A stretch of DNA of 64,000 nucleotides from Haematobia irritans (GCF_050003625.1 NC_134399.1:224124975-224188974); one strand, 5' to 3'. Shown: positions 47,121 through 58,464, counted from the first letter of the stretch. Program-made: numbers and translations. The notes: generated by a model not told the origin, from the sequence alone.

Positions 47121-47717
47121 CTTAACCCTTAAATGCACTAGGCACCGAATCCTCCGAAAACAATATATAAAATGCAAAATGGTAAATAAAAAACCTCTGC
47201 ATACCACATTTTTTCAAAACAAAATTTTATGTTTTTTTTTAATAGTAGTTGTATCTTAAAAAATACGGTGCGAATTAAATTAAGTTTTTATGTACATATA
47301 AACAATTTTATTTTAGTACAGAATAGAGATATACATATTTTTACCAACATTACTTTCATCTTTGGTAAATATTATCTATCTTCCAATTTGTAGTTTTTTG
47401 AATTTTTAGTCAAAATTTGATATTTAATTTTGACTGTAGATTACTCAGAAGTACAACAAATTTTCCGGAAAGTCATATTTTTAAAAATAGCGCTATGATG
47501 TATTAAATACAAGAAAATTGATTTCATAGAATTAGGCCAACATTTTAAGACGTAAGAATAATTTTCTGGTTGTATCTTAAAAGACACAGGGTTAAGGGTT
47601 AAATCTACTATTACCATACAACTTCTTTTAATAAGTTGTCAGTAAATTATTATGAATATTGGCATAAGTCACTTGTTGAAAATATTTTGTTGGAACTTGT
47701 ATTATCTGTGTCCTATT
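47121..47717. other. No recognised feature
   Basis: AT-rich; nothing supported. Confidence 0.3.
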
Positions 47718-48507
47718 TACACAGAAAAACAATATATTTTGCTAAATTAATTAAGCTAATTAATTGAAATTTATTCAATCATAGAAACGATGTATCACCA
47801 ACGTCAAAAAAAAAAAACAAAATGATTCAATCAAACATTTATTGATAACATTTTATGATTGATTTTTTGAAATTGAAATATTAATTTAACCACCCAGCAA
47901 AAAAAGCGTCGCCAAAAAAGTAATGAAAATGTTCTTTTTGGATCCGGAAGTGGTGCAAAATTAACGCATAAGCGATGAATTTAACATGGGCTTGTCATAG
48001 GACGGAAGTCCTCAATTTCAACAGCCCTTGCACTGAATTTGCATCACTTCTTGAGCTGTGATCCGAGTTCAATGTTTTGGATGTAAATTAAAAAATTCTG
48101 TGATATTTTGTCAAATGAATAATTTTTATAATTTTTTATAATTTTTAATGGATTCTAACGCTTGTCGTAAACGTTTGACTTCAAATATTTTCAAAAATTC
48201 AAAACTTTTTCAGATTGGATTTAGCATTTTTTTCGACAAAATTTAAATGATTTGTACCATTTTATGAATTCTTACTCTGGTTGCAACCTATTTGAAATAA
48301 AAAAAATTAAAATTACCCATTAAAAGTATGGAAAAAGTATGTTATAAAAAATTGAATTAAAAGAACTTCCTGGGTTGTTAAAATAAAGAAAATCAATGGG
48401 AGTGCATCTTCTGGAAGTGCCTTTAAAGCTGTGCCTTTGGAAGAACTTCCAAATTTTTTTGCTGGGCAGTTAAATATTTTTTAATGAAATATTTTTTTCC
48501 GTGCATG
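47718..48507. mobile_element. E-like element interrupted by L copy 3
   Basis: ACACAGAAAAACAATATATT to TTTTTTTCCGTGC, with E-type AATTAATT words. The L insertion at 47890-48469 splits it at TTAA. Confidence 0.5.
47890..48469 (+). mobile_element. L element, intact reference copy (580 bp)
   Basis: CCACCCAGCAAAAAAAGCGTC ... AATTTTTTTGCTGGGCAG, inverted ends with two mismatches in 16, flanked by TTAA (47886-47889 and 48470-48473). TTAA duplication is typical of piggyBac and some other superfamilies. It has no transposase. It supplies the empty sites for the F and M insertions at 22-28 kb. Confidence 0.75.
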
Positions 48508-48599
48508 TGAAATTCATTTCATACAATTTGAATAGAGAATGATAATATTACAAATATATATACGTGTGAATTAGCACATTCCATATGTTTCTACGTTTA

Positions 48600-48845
48600 T
48601 TAGAGTGGGTCAGACCTTTGAGAAAAATTCTATTGCGGAGTTTAGAAGCCCAAAAAGTGAAATCGGTAGATCGGTCCATATAAGAACTATAGCAAACGTA
48701 GCGGAATGTAGAGTCCTATAAGTCTAGGGGGTAGATCGGTCAATATGGGCGTTATATCAAACCCCAAGAAATCAAATCGTGAGATCGATGAGTCAAAACC
48801 TGAACCGCTATATCCCATTTTCAAACCAATAACAAATAACTACTC
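48600..48845 (+). repeat. Family C-related fragment
   Basis: AAGCCCAAAAAGTGAAATCGG, GATCGGTCCATATAAG and TCAAAACCTGAACCGCTATA are diverged C monomers and the C tail, ending at the hAT-like terminus at 48847. Confidence 0.5.
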
Positions 48846-48960
48846 CCAAGGCCGTAGCCAGGATTTTAATTCGGGGGGGGTTCAACTTAAAAAATATATA
48901 TATTCATATAATCTCATGTGTAGAAAATTTTATTTATGTATAGGTATGTATACAATAATT

Positions 48961-49941
48961 TTATAATATTAAATTGAGCCGACGGTCTTTTTGGGCAGCA
49001 AATAAATCAATTACTTCTTCAGTCGGCACATTTATTCGGCGATGAACCGACATTAATGCCAATCCGTTGAGTCTACTCTCGCTAGTCGAATTCCTAAGAT
49101 ACGTCTTTAATCTCTTCATTGTTGAAAATGAAAGTTCGGATGAGTACGTAGTAACTGCAGGGATGGAAAATTCAGTACTATAGTACTTTTTTCAATGCTT
49201 TTTCACCCCGGTCAGTACCGTAGTACCACCGCGAATGATTTAGTACCTTTTGTGTAGACATTTTTGAGTCGATATCAGATTTATGGTACAATAGCTTTGA
49301 CAAAATATTTTAATATTTTGAGAAAGTCTTTATCAACCTTATTTGCTAATAGTCTTTTACAAATATGGCAAAACAGACATGTTCATATGGAAAGAAAATC
49401 TCGATTTTGTGAAAGACATAGTCAAAAACAGGATTTTATTGAAATTCAAGAATGTTTTAGTCGAAAAAAGAATGCGATTCTATATTATCGATTTTTTATT
49501 TCGGTAGAAAATGTTGTCAAAATTTTATTTCTATAGAATTTTTGCAAAATTTTATTTTTATAGAAAATTTTGTCAAAATTTTATTTCAATTTAAAATTTT
49601 GTACAAATTTTATTTCTATAGGAAATTTTTGCAAAATTTTATTTCTATAGAAATTTTTTGCAAAATTTTATTTATATAGAAAATTTTGTCAAAATTTTAT
49701 TTTCTTTAAAATTTATTCTCTTGACAATAATTTTAAAGTGAAATTTTTGTTGAAATTTAGTAAAAAGTCAAAAAATACCTTTTTTGTACTTTCTTAAAAA
49801 GTGTATTTTCCATCCCTGAGTAACTGGCAAAGTGACCAAAATTTTTAAAACAATATGTACGTTTGGAAATATCTCTTTATTGCACTCTCCAAGTGCTTCC
49901 ATCGCTGAATTAGGCAGGTTCTTTTCGCAGGTTTTGCGCCA
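48961..49941 (-). pseudogene. hAT transposase C-terminal region, interrupted
   Basis: Read on the minus strand from about 49941 to the stop at 48961-48963, omitting the MITE at 49158-49818. The peptide contains CNKEIFPNVHIVLKILVTLP, then VTTYSSELSFSTMKRLKTYL, then RLNGLALMSVHR. This is the hAT dimerisation domain pattern (usual form ERSFS.(L/M)(R/K)R(I/L)K), with E-R of ERSFS changed to E-L. In intact transposases this region supports dimerisation and active-site assembly in the nucleus. Removing the MITE and one copy of its 8-bp duplication restores an uninterrupted frame from VTLP into VTTY. No N-terminal zinc finger or catalytic region is present, and an upstream stop appears just beyond 49941, so the gene is a truncated relic. 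Confidence 0.8.
49158..49818. mobile_element. hAT-type MITE (661 bp) inside hAT transposase
   Basis: Inverted ends CAGGGATGGAAAAT... and ATTTTCCATCCCTG with the exact 8-bp duplication AGTAACTG (49150-49157 and 49819-49826). The interior includes repeated AGTAC words near the left end and a 29-bp TTTCTATAGAAA array at 49490-49700. No transposase. Confidence 0.8.
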
Positions 49942-50362
49942 TTTCATTTACACATGTGTGTTTGGCTGTTTCGTTGTTGTTGCTATGGCCAAACAAAGCG
50001 AGTCATGTTCACAAAAAGAACAACAAACACACATAAAAAGCAGAAATACATTTTCCAAAAATAAAATTTGTGGTGCGAGAACAAAAATATTTTTTTTTCG
50101 ACCGTCGTTTGACTGGCTTTTCAACTAGTATTCTATGATTTGTGCAAGTTTTATAGGTAAGCGTTTTTCAAAATAAAACCTCCAGCTTTTCTTCAACATC
50201 TTCGATAAGATTTTTCTATGCAGCTAAAAATATATATTTATTTATATTGACTACTCCGTGCCACACATTTCTGTGGTGGTGGGTATAAGAAATATGTAAA
50301 ATATATATACAAAAAAAAATAAAAATATAAAAAATTAACAAAAAATACAATTTTTACTCCCA
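49942..50362. other. No gene; orphan B/C-type end
   Basis: CTGTGGTGGTGGGTATAAG at 50271-50289 is a lone terminal hairpin half of a B/C-type element. Otherwise nothing recognised. Confidence 0.4.
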
Positions 50363-50545
50363 CAAAAAAAATCAGATTCAATGAAGAAATTAATTGATCC
50401 AATTAATTTTTTAATTGAAATGTCTTCAATCATGAAAATGATAGTTTGAACTGGACATTAAAAAAATGATTGATTAAAAAATTATTTGATTTCATTAGGA
50501 AATTTCAATTATATTTTAATTGATTCAATTAAATACCATTGGGTT
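50363..50545 (-). mobile_element. AT-rich TIR element E (copy 5, partial)
   Basis: CACAAAAAAAATCAGATTCAA, AATTAATTGATCCAATTAAT and GAAATGTCTTCAATCATG, then decayed. Confidence 0.55.
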
Positions 50546-50751
50546 CGGTTAGGTTAGCTATAGAGGCAGGCAGTTATACGAGGGCAGTTCGGAAACTTTT
50601 TAGCCTAGCACAAAAAGCGCGGAATAAACAGAAAAAAGTGTTTTGGAAACTTCCACCTCTGTTATGAACAAATGTTAAATTTTGTTTGATCCGGAAACTC
50701 TTCATATAGAAACAGGTGTTCAAAAAAGACGCATCCGCAATTTTTTTTCCA

Positions 50752-52161
50752 ATGGAAAAATTAGAAATGCGTGCTGTAATTAAATATTTACATAAAAAAG
50801 GTTTATCGGGACAAGAAATTCATAATGATATGGTGAATGTGTTAGGTGAAAGTGCTCCTTCATATGCAACAGTAAAAATTGTCTTGCTGAATTTAAACGT
50901 GGTCGTACAAGCATTGAAGATGAACCACGTAGTGGACGTCCAAAAACAGCAACAACAACAGAAATTGTAGCCAAAGTGCAAGATATGGTATTAAATGATC
51001 GACGAATAAAATTGCGTGAAATTGCTAATATCATGGGCATGTCAAATGATCGAGTCCATTTAATTTTGCATGAAGAACTACAGATGAAAAAGCTTTCTGC
51101 AAGATGGGGGCCGCATTTGTTAACAGTCGATCAAAAACGCATAAGAATGAACATTTCTCAAGGTTGTTTGGTTCGTTTTAAGCGAAATAAAATGGATTTT
51201 AAGCGTCGTTTCAAAACTGTTAGTGAGATATGGATCCACCACTATACTCCAGAGACAAAAGAACGATCCAAACAATGGACTGAACCTGGAGGAAGTTCCC
51301 CAAAGAAGGCAAAAACAATTCAATCGGCTGGTAAGGTTATGGCAACGTTTTTTTGGGACTTCAAAGGTATTTTATTGATTGACTATCTGCAAAAGGGTAA
51401 AACAATAAATTCCGAGTACTATTGCAACCTTTTGGATCAATTAAATGTACAAATTCGAGAAAAACGTCTTGGCTTACAACACACAAAAAATAATTTTTCA
51501 TCAAGACAACGCACCAGCGCACAAGAGTGTTTTAACCAAAGACAATAAACTTGAGGAAGATAAGAAATTGGCTTGCGTCATACCAAATGTTGCATTTACC
51601 ATGTTAGTTTCATACATGTTTGTAATTTTTTATTTGTTTTACGTTTTTATTTTTTAAATGAAAAACTTAATTTTCTTAATGAAACAATGTTAAATTTTAG
51701 GCAACAATAACAAAATTACATTTTCCCGTTTAAGGAAATTTATTTCGTGCACTTAATTTCTTTTATTTGCATTTTAATGGTATGTCAATATTTGTCGTAT
51801 ACGCGTTTGGTTCGAGTATGAAACTAACACGGTAAATGGTTTGATCTCCTCAGTAGCCAATTTCCTATCTTCCTAGAGTTTATTGTCTTTGGTTTTAACA
51901 ATGGCTAAAATCAACGAATTAAAGTACGAGTTGCTTGACCACCCACCTTATTCTCCTGATTTAGCTCCCAGTGACTTTTACTTGTTCCCAAATCTAAAAA
52001 AATCCTTGCTGACAAGCGTTTTACCTCAAATGAAAATGCAATTACAGTTGTAAACCACTATTTTGAAGACCTTGAGGAAAACAATTTTAATCAAGGGATA
52101 GAATTGCCAGAAAAGCGTTGGACTAAGTGTATTGAAGTTTCAGGAGATTATATTGAAAAAT
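50752..52161 (+). pseudogene. Mariner transposase pseudogene
   Basis: Starts at ATG 50752 (MEKLEMRAVIKYLHKKGLSG), an N-terminal helix-turn-helix that would bind the TIRs; DEPRSGRPKT-type linker at about 50920; WTEPGGSSPKKAKT and GKVMATFFWDFKGILLIDYL in the catalytic core; HQDNAPAHKS with the second Asp at 51505-51507; PPYSPDLAPSDFYLF with the third Asp at 51973-51975; end at CIEVSGDYIEK. Omitting the MITE and one duplication leaves 34 residues between the second and third Asp, the DD34D signature. Defects: 1-nt loss near 50879, 1-nt gain near 51485, MITE insertion at 51536, 1-nt loss near 52008, and the first catalytic Asp replaced by Ser (51222-51224, SEIWIHH where DETWIHH is usual). In an intact element this protein excises and reinserts mariner by cut-and-paste. 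Confidence 0.9.
51536..51892. mobile_element. MITE (357 bp) inside mariner, TTTTAA duplication
   Basis: Left CCAAAGACAATAAACT and right AGTTTATTGTCTTTGG start 38-bp inverted repeats with three mismatches; similarity resumes further in (ATTTACC.TGTTAGTTTCATAC), so the TIRs span about 80 bp. Flanked by TTTTAA (51530-51535 and 51893-51898). The uninterrupted reading is implied by the mariner frame. A TTAA-containing duplication suggests a piggyBac- or Kolobok-like origin, unproven. Confidence 0.8.
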
Positions 52162-52337
52162 AACAATATTTTTGAAAAACTAACTAATCTCTTTCATTGA
52201 TAGGCTAAGAAGTTTCCGAACCGCCCTCGTACCTTAAAAAAGGTTGGAATTTTCTTATTTCATGAAAAACATCCTTGCAATAATTATGAAATTTGGAAAT
52301 TATGCAATTTCCAACGTGGGTTGCAAAAGGTAAAATG

Positions 52338-52621
52338 GGAGCCACCGTGGTGCAATGGTTAGCATGCCCGTCTTGCATACACAAGGCCGTGGGTTCGATT
52401 CCCGCTTCGACCGAACACCAAAAAGTTTTCAAAGCTTCTCTAAGTGGTTTCACTGCAATGTGGAACGCCGTTCGGACTCGGCTATAAAAAGAAGGTCCCT
52501 TGTCATTGAGCTTAACATGGAATCGGGTAGCACTCAGTGATAAGGGAGTAGTTCACCAATGTGGTATCACAATGGACTGAATGGTGAGCCTGATACATCG
52601 GGCTGCCACCTAACCTAACCT
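52338..52621 (+). mobile_element. tRNA-derived SINE (copy 3, with TSD)
   Basis: Flanked by the 11-bp duplication AAGGTAAAATG (52327-52337 and 52622-52632). Pol III A box TGGTGCAATGG (52348-52358) and B box GGTTCGATTCC (52392-52402); anticodon-loop position reads CTTGCATAC (TGC). The body has GGACTCGGCTATAAAAAG and CTTGTCATTGAGC; the tail is (CCTAA)n. It has lost about 45 bp after AAAAAGTTTTC relative to copy 4. Frames at 52205-52540 are its translations. Confidence 0.9.
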
Positions 52622-52797
52622 AAGGTAAAATGTCCCATTGTTTTTAAAGGTTTATTCAGTCTACCAGTCTATCGGAATGTCGGTTTACAGAAATATTACA
52701 ATCATAAATTAGGAAGTGCAAACTTCTTTTTAACAATTTGCATAAAAGAGTATAAATCGTTACCATATTAACAATGTCGTAGGTATTTATACCCTTC

Positions 52798-55272
52798 ACC
52801 ACTACTGTGGTACAGGGTATAATAAGTTTGTGCATTTGTATGTAACGCCAAGAAATAGTGGTCATAGACCCATCTTTTAGTATACCGATCGGCTTAGAAT
52901 TAAATTCTGAGTCGATTTAGCGATGTCCGTCTGTCTGTGTGTCTGTCTGTATATGTAATTTTGTGCACAAAGTACAGCTCGCAATTTAAGTCCGATCGTC
53001 CTCAAATTTGGCAGAGGGCCGTTTCTTGGGACAGAGACAATCGCTATTGGTTTTGGAAAAAATCGGTTCAGATTTAGATATAGCTGCCATATATATTTAT
53101 CCCCGATGTGGTCATAGTTAGCGTGTTTATCAACCGATTTTCTTGAAATACCGTACATCCAAATATTTTATGAATCTTGAAAATCTTGCAAAATATCAGC
53201 CAAATCGGTTCAGATTTAGATATAGCTCCCATATATATCTTTCGCCCGATATGGACTTATATGGCCCCAGAAGCCAGATTTTTGGCCGAATTTGGTTGAA
53301 ATTTTTCACTAGGAGTACAATTAGTAGTATAGTCAAGTGTGCAAAATTTGATTGAAATCGGTTCAGATTTAGATATAGCTCCCTTATATATCTTTCGCCC
53401 GATATGGACTAATATGGTCCTAAAAACCAGAGCTTTGGCCCAATTTGGTTGAAACTTTGCACAGGGAGTAGACTTAGCATTGTAGCTATGCGTGCCAAAT
53501 TTGATTGAAATCGGTTCAGATTTAGATATAGCTTCCATATATATTTTTCGCCCGATATGGACTTATATGGCCCCAGAAACCAGAGTTTTGGCCCGATTTG
53601 GTTGAAATTTTGCACTAGGAGTACAATTAGTAATATAGTCATGTGTGCCAAATTTGATTGAAATCGGTTCAGATTTAGATATAGCTCCCATATATATGTT
53701 TTTCTGATTTCGACAAAAATGGTCAAAATACCAACATTTTCCTTGTCAAATCGCCACTGCTTAGTCGAAAAGTTGTAAAAATGACTCTAATTTTCCTAAA
53801 CTTCTAATACATATATATCGAGCGATAAATCATAAATAAACTTTTGCGAAGTTTCCTTAAAATTGCTTCAGATTTAAATGTTTCCCATATTTTTTTACTA
53901 AAATTGTGTTCCACCCTACACGCAGAGAAGAAACATGATTGTCACAATCATATTCGGAGGGCAAAATAATATGATAGGAGCTATTTTTGCGGCGACCATG
54001 TAACATTTTAACCTGCAACCCTGTTGGCTCAGTGAACATGGTTCTAAGAAAAATATAATTGTCCTCATCTAAAATGTTATTATATTGATAAAAAGAATTT
54101 TGTTTGAATGAAAAGACAATGGTCACGATTTAAAATGTTATGGTATTCATTAAAAATGTTTTTCTCCTAGTTAAAAGAACATGGTCACAACCTAAAATGT
54201 TTTGATCTTTATGAAAAAACTTTTTTCATCGTCGAAAAAAGGACGCCACTTGAGAAAAGAAAACACAAAATTAAATTTATTTGTTTGTTTTTATTTATTT
54301 ATAAACTAATTCATTGTTTATTTGTATTTATAATGCCGTTCAAGCAAACAACATATATTTTTAAACACTCTATTTTATTTCAATTTCAACAATAAGTAAT
54401 TATTCCATATTTACATCGTGCCCATCAAATGTACAAACGCAGACATCATGTAACTGCAAATAAAAATAAATGATCCATATAGCAAAATGCAGAACAAAAA
54501 CAGGTATATTTTTTCAATTACACTTTCCTTTTTTGTGTTCACATAAAACCTCGTGCCACTTCTGAATAAATAAATTAACACGAAACACAGTAAATCCGTA
54601 TTCTCCGTCCATTCCAAGAAACAATCAACACGCGACTGGCGCGCGAAATGAAAATCGTGTGTACCTGCTCAATGTTTTTATAAAATTCTTTTCGCTGCAA
54701 AAAAGTTAAAAAATTAAATGGTCACGAAAAAAAATGTAAATGGTCTTTATGGCCATGTAATGGTTCTAGACGTGTCTATACTTAACCTATAAAAATACTT
54801 TTTTCCCTGTAAAAAAGTAAAAAAATTGAATGGTCAGGTACATGATTTTCCCGACCATTTAATGGTCTCAAATTCTATCATTTAAATGATAGAACATGTT
54901 TGCGGTATTTGAGAACCATTCAAATGCTTATTGCCACCATACATTTTTCTCCGCTCGAAAACTATTTTTACAAAGACAAAATACATGGTTTTCGCGGCAA
55001 TTACATGCTCTAGATAAGCATTAAATGGATGCGGCAACCATGTCCAAACATGGTTTTTCTGTGCGTGTAGTGCATTAGCCAACTTAAATTTAGAGTCTAT
55101 AGGTTTTGTAAAAGTCTATCAAATTCTGTCCAAATCGAGTGATATTTAAATGTATGTATTTGGGACAAACCTTTATATATAGGATGTGATATGGTATCGA
55201 AAATTTAGATCTACAAAGTGATGCAGGGTATAATATAGTCGGCCCCGCCCGACTTTAGACTTTCCTTACTTG
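52798..55272 (-). mobile_element. Family A interspersed element (copy 4)
   Basis: Hairpin TATACCCTTCACCACTACTGTGG...GGGTATA (52798-52831), CCGTCTGTCTGTGTGTCTG at 52926, monomers with AAATCGG at 53202, 53355, 53508 and 53661 (three intervals of exactly 153), and start with GCCCGACTTTAGACTTTCC and CTTACTTG at 55272. Split by element Q (53919-55067). Confidence 0.85.
53919..55067. mobile_element. Element Q: TA-flanked 1149-bp transposon, non-coding
   Basis: CACGCAGAGAAGAAACATG and (right, complemented) CACGCACAGAAAAACCATG, with TA on each side (53917-53918 and 55068-55069). Other A copies show CACTAGGGTGGAAC uninterrupted. ATGGTC/AAAATGTT words recur throughout. Its ends match the fold-back MITE at 42142-42391, which may be its deletion derivative. 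No transposase frame. Confidence 0.75.
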
Positions 55273-56342
55273 TTTTTTATTATTTTTGGAAAGAGTTTTT
55301 TGTTTTAGTTAAATTTAAATTATTTGTATTGACTTTTTGAGCCATACTCGTGATCATAGTGCTGCAGAATATTTCTAAAAAATATAACAATTTAAACTAA
55401 AACTAAATATTTTTTTAGTAATTAAAAATTAGTTAAATTTAGCACCAGCCAGGACTAAGGACATTTTATCTGTGTATCTTCATTTAATGGGGTGTATGTT
55501 TGAAGCATTTATATGATGTATAGTCATATTTATGGTTTTCAAATAGATTTTCAAAAAAGAATCCTTTAGCTGGTAATAGTATCTCGAGTACTCAACATCA
55601 CATGAGATAGTCACATTTACACACACGCACACCCATACAAGTATGCATAATTATAACTACATTTATATTTGCAAGTCCTTCACACATTTACCAAGCAAGA
55701 CTAGACCTGCTGTTGCAGCACAGTTTATTGAAATTTTTTTAATACACACAAATCTGCAAAAAGAAAAAAACTCTGGGTCACAGACTAGAGTTCACCATCC
55801 CATTTACGCATTCATGTGAGACGGATGTCCAACACCCAGAAGACATCAATCAGATTCATTCACTCACTGGCAATTCTTGTCACACTGACACACTGCAAAA
55901 CTTTGCCTTGCACCTGCATATGTGTGTCCTTTTGCATGACACATATAAAAATCCACTTAGTTATACATAAAGACTAAATACTTACAAGTGTCCCTGGGGC
56001 AGAGGGAACTGCACTAACTTTGCAGATAACACTAATGGGTCATATGGAAGTGCAATTTAGTAATTTCAAAACTGGGGAATAGTTTAGTTTGAATATTCCA
56101 TTTTATAATTCAGATGATGGGTATATCGATGGCTTAATAGAGAAAAGACCTAAGTCGATTTTTGCTAATTTACAGGATAATACAATTTGAAACAATTTAA
56201 AATATAAAAAAAATTACAAAATAAGAAACAAATACATTTATTTTTTTTAACTTTTGTTGAATACATAAATAAGTCCATCGTTAAACTGATGCTAAATGGA
56301 ACTTATTTTTATGGGAAAAATACTTTGTTTTCATTTATTTCT
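55273..56342. other. No gene; single-copy-looking DNA
   Basis: A CA-rich patch lies near 55615-55640. No supported gene or known repeat. Confidence 0.4.
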
Positions 56343-56808
56343 ACACAGAGAATACGGATTGGTTGTGATAACCGAATTTATTGCCAACCTCCTTTTAGCA
56401 GTTGCAGCTACTATCAGTTGGCAGTTGTGTCACCCGAATGATTCGGTCGATACAACTAATATCACATATTGTGTTGGTTGGGTCTGCCGACGACATTGGT
56501 TGTGATTACCTTCATAATTCGGTTGTGTTGCCCAACCTTGATAATAGTCATGACCGAATTAAAAAGCAATTGCTTTCCAGTTAAATATTTTATTATATTT
56601 AAATATGTTTATAGTGGTACAAACTGTTCTAACTACAAGATATTTCATAACAAAAGATGAAAATTGAATTTTGTTTGCAATTAAGTTGGTTGTAAATCAG
56701 CTTATATATCCTTCGTTATAAATTGATGAAATCATCCACACCGGCAAAAAATCTTTTCTAAAAAACACAAAAAACCATCGATTAATAAATTGATTTGTAC
56801 AAATAAAA

Positions 56809-57156
56809 ACGACTGAAAGATCGGCCTAGCCGAATTCTAAGTACCCTACACCATGCAGGACTTATAAAGGGGACTGATCCGTTCGAGTTGGTTACTGTCA
56901 GGAATTCCAACCAAACTGTTTTCTGTGTGTATAAATACTGACGGGAAACTTTTACTCCGGTTTATAGCTAGATACGCTAAATGTGGTCGAAATTGGATCA
57001 GATTTAGATTTAATACATATCTTTCGCCCAATGACGACGGATGTCATAGTGTCGCTTCGGAAATTTTGTACATAGATGGTATCGAATATGTACATCTACA
57101 GAATGGTGCAGGGTATAATATAACCCACCCGCCCGACTTTAGACTTGCCTTACTTG
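56809..57156. repeat. Hybrid of B/C-type and A-type element ends
   Basis: GATCGGCCTAGCCGAATTC and TACCCTACACCATGC (B/C start, plus strand), then TCTTTCGCCCAATG and ATGGTGCAGGGTATAATATAA with CGCCCGACTTTAGACTTGCC (A start, minus strand). Confidence 0.5.
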
Positions 57157-57159
57157 AAT

Positions 57160-57830
57160 ACTCACCATCATTCCATTGTAATAAATTTATCATTCCGCTT
57201 GTAACGCAAACGAAATATCGATTTCCGACTATATAAACCTATATTTGTTCTTGATCAGGGAGAAATTCTAAGACGATATCCTTCTGTATTTCTGGCTGTG
57301 TGTCTGTTGTAATGACGCTATAGCTTTCAATAATGAATTTACCGTGCTGAAATTTTACACAAACTCGTCTTTTTTCTGCATGCAGGTCAAATTTGAAGAT
57401 GGTTTTAATATAGCACCATATAAAGTGATGATCTGAGTTGGGTTCTTTAGCATCGAGACATCGCAATTTCTATTCGAGCAAATTGAATCTTAGATATTTT
57501 GGGTCCCGCAAATATGTGTATGGAATTTGGAGTGCATCGGTCCAGTTTTTGGTATAGCCCCATTTCCCGCTCTGACTTCTTGTGTTTCTCGAAACCGACA
57601 TTTTTATCAGATTTTGTTGAAATTGGAAAACTAGAGTTAATTTGTTTTTTCCTAAAATTGGAAAAATTTGGTTTATATTGGTATATGTTTGATATTGTTC
57701 TCATATACACCGGTCTCTCGAATTATCTTCTTCAGGGACAAGAAGGTCACCCAAATTGCACGGGACTAGAAGTAAAACCGATCTGCTTGGGAGAGTAGAT
57801 TTTACCTCTTACAAAGTTCTGGATCCAAGC
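57160..57830 (-). mobile_element. Degenerate family C copy (copy 5)
   Basis: TCATTCCGCTTGTAACGC, GATTTCCGACTATATAAACC, TGATCAGGGAGAAATTCTAAG and two poor monomers. It is more diverged than C copies 1-4. Confidence 0.6.
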
Positions 57831-58397
57831 TGAACCTCAACCTCCGAATTTATGTTTTATACATGCTAGAAGTGCGGCACAATGAGTTGAGTTCTGTAAA
57901 AAATATTTCCAATACAAACCATTGTTTTGAATTTCTTGCCCACATCCTCTTCATAGACCATTCTTGCTCTGTTACGATCACAAATAACAGATAATATCGA
58001 TATTTTTTGTTTGTTTTAAAGTTTCAAATAATACAAAAAATTTTTCAACTTATTTTCATTAATACAAATGATATTTAAAAAATTCGAAATGTTATTCGGT
58101 TGTGAATACTATATGAAAGTGGTAACTGCTGAATGATAGTTGAGAATTTTGCTTACGGTTGGTCGTATCAACCAATTTGAATCAAAATTAATCAAATGAG
58201 GTAGGTTCGGTTGCCACAACCAATTATCTTGTAGCACGACAGAAAATCTGTTAAAAATCTCAACTAATGGTTACAGGTATGACCAAATGCATGTAAGTAC
58301 AGAAAATTGGTATAATCAACTTTTATTTATTTCTAAATACAGAATTTTCGTAAATTCAACCGAATTCCAAATAATCTATTCTCTGTGTGTATATTTT
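57831..58397. other. No gene; flank of element P
   Basis: Nothing coding. GGTTGGTCGTATCAACC (about 58159) is a short palindrome. Confidence 0.3.
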
Positions 58398-58464
58398 TAT
58401 ACCCACCACCATAGAATGGTGACGGGGGTATAATAAGTTTGTCATTCCGTTGGTAACACATCGA

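Larger units (their letters stand above)
48847..49941 (-). mobile_element. hAT transposon remnant (3' end)
   Basis: CAAGGCCGTAGCCAGGATTT followed by a G-run at the left is a characteristic hAT terminus of the TTF-type/ZMYM-like group. The adjacent minus-strand coding sequence is the C-terminal end of its transposase. The 5' part is missing beyond about 49941. Confidence 0.7.
50579..52229 (+). mobile_element. Mariner (DD34D) element, full length but dead
   Basis: TIRs CGAGGGCAGTTCGGAAACTT and (right, complemented) CGAGGGCGGTTCGGAAACTT, continuing with TTTAGCCTA / CTTAGCCTA, flanked by TA (50577-50578 and 52230-52231). Without the nested 357-bp MITE the length is about 1.3 kb, normal for mariner. 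The transposase is inactivated. Confidence 0.9.
56343..58390. mobile_element. Possible TIR element P holding A and C fragments
   Basis: ACACAGAGAATA at 56343 and TATTCTCTGTGT near 58389 are inverted. The regions just inside both ends are rich in GGTTGTG/CAACC words. In between lie a B/C-type start (56809-56860), a family A end (about 56975-57156) and a degenerate family C copy (57160-57830). The boundaries are tentative. Confidence 0.3.

Noticed and set aside
49832..50128. 98-codon plus-strand frame
   Set aside because: Opposite strand to the hAT transposase remnant over its first third; no domain of its own.
58440..58464. Second 153-type element junction
   Set aside because: The apparent break is fully explained by the SINE and its target-site duplication.
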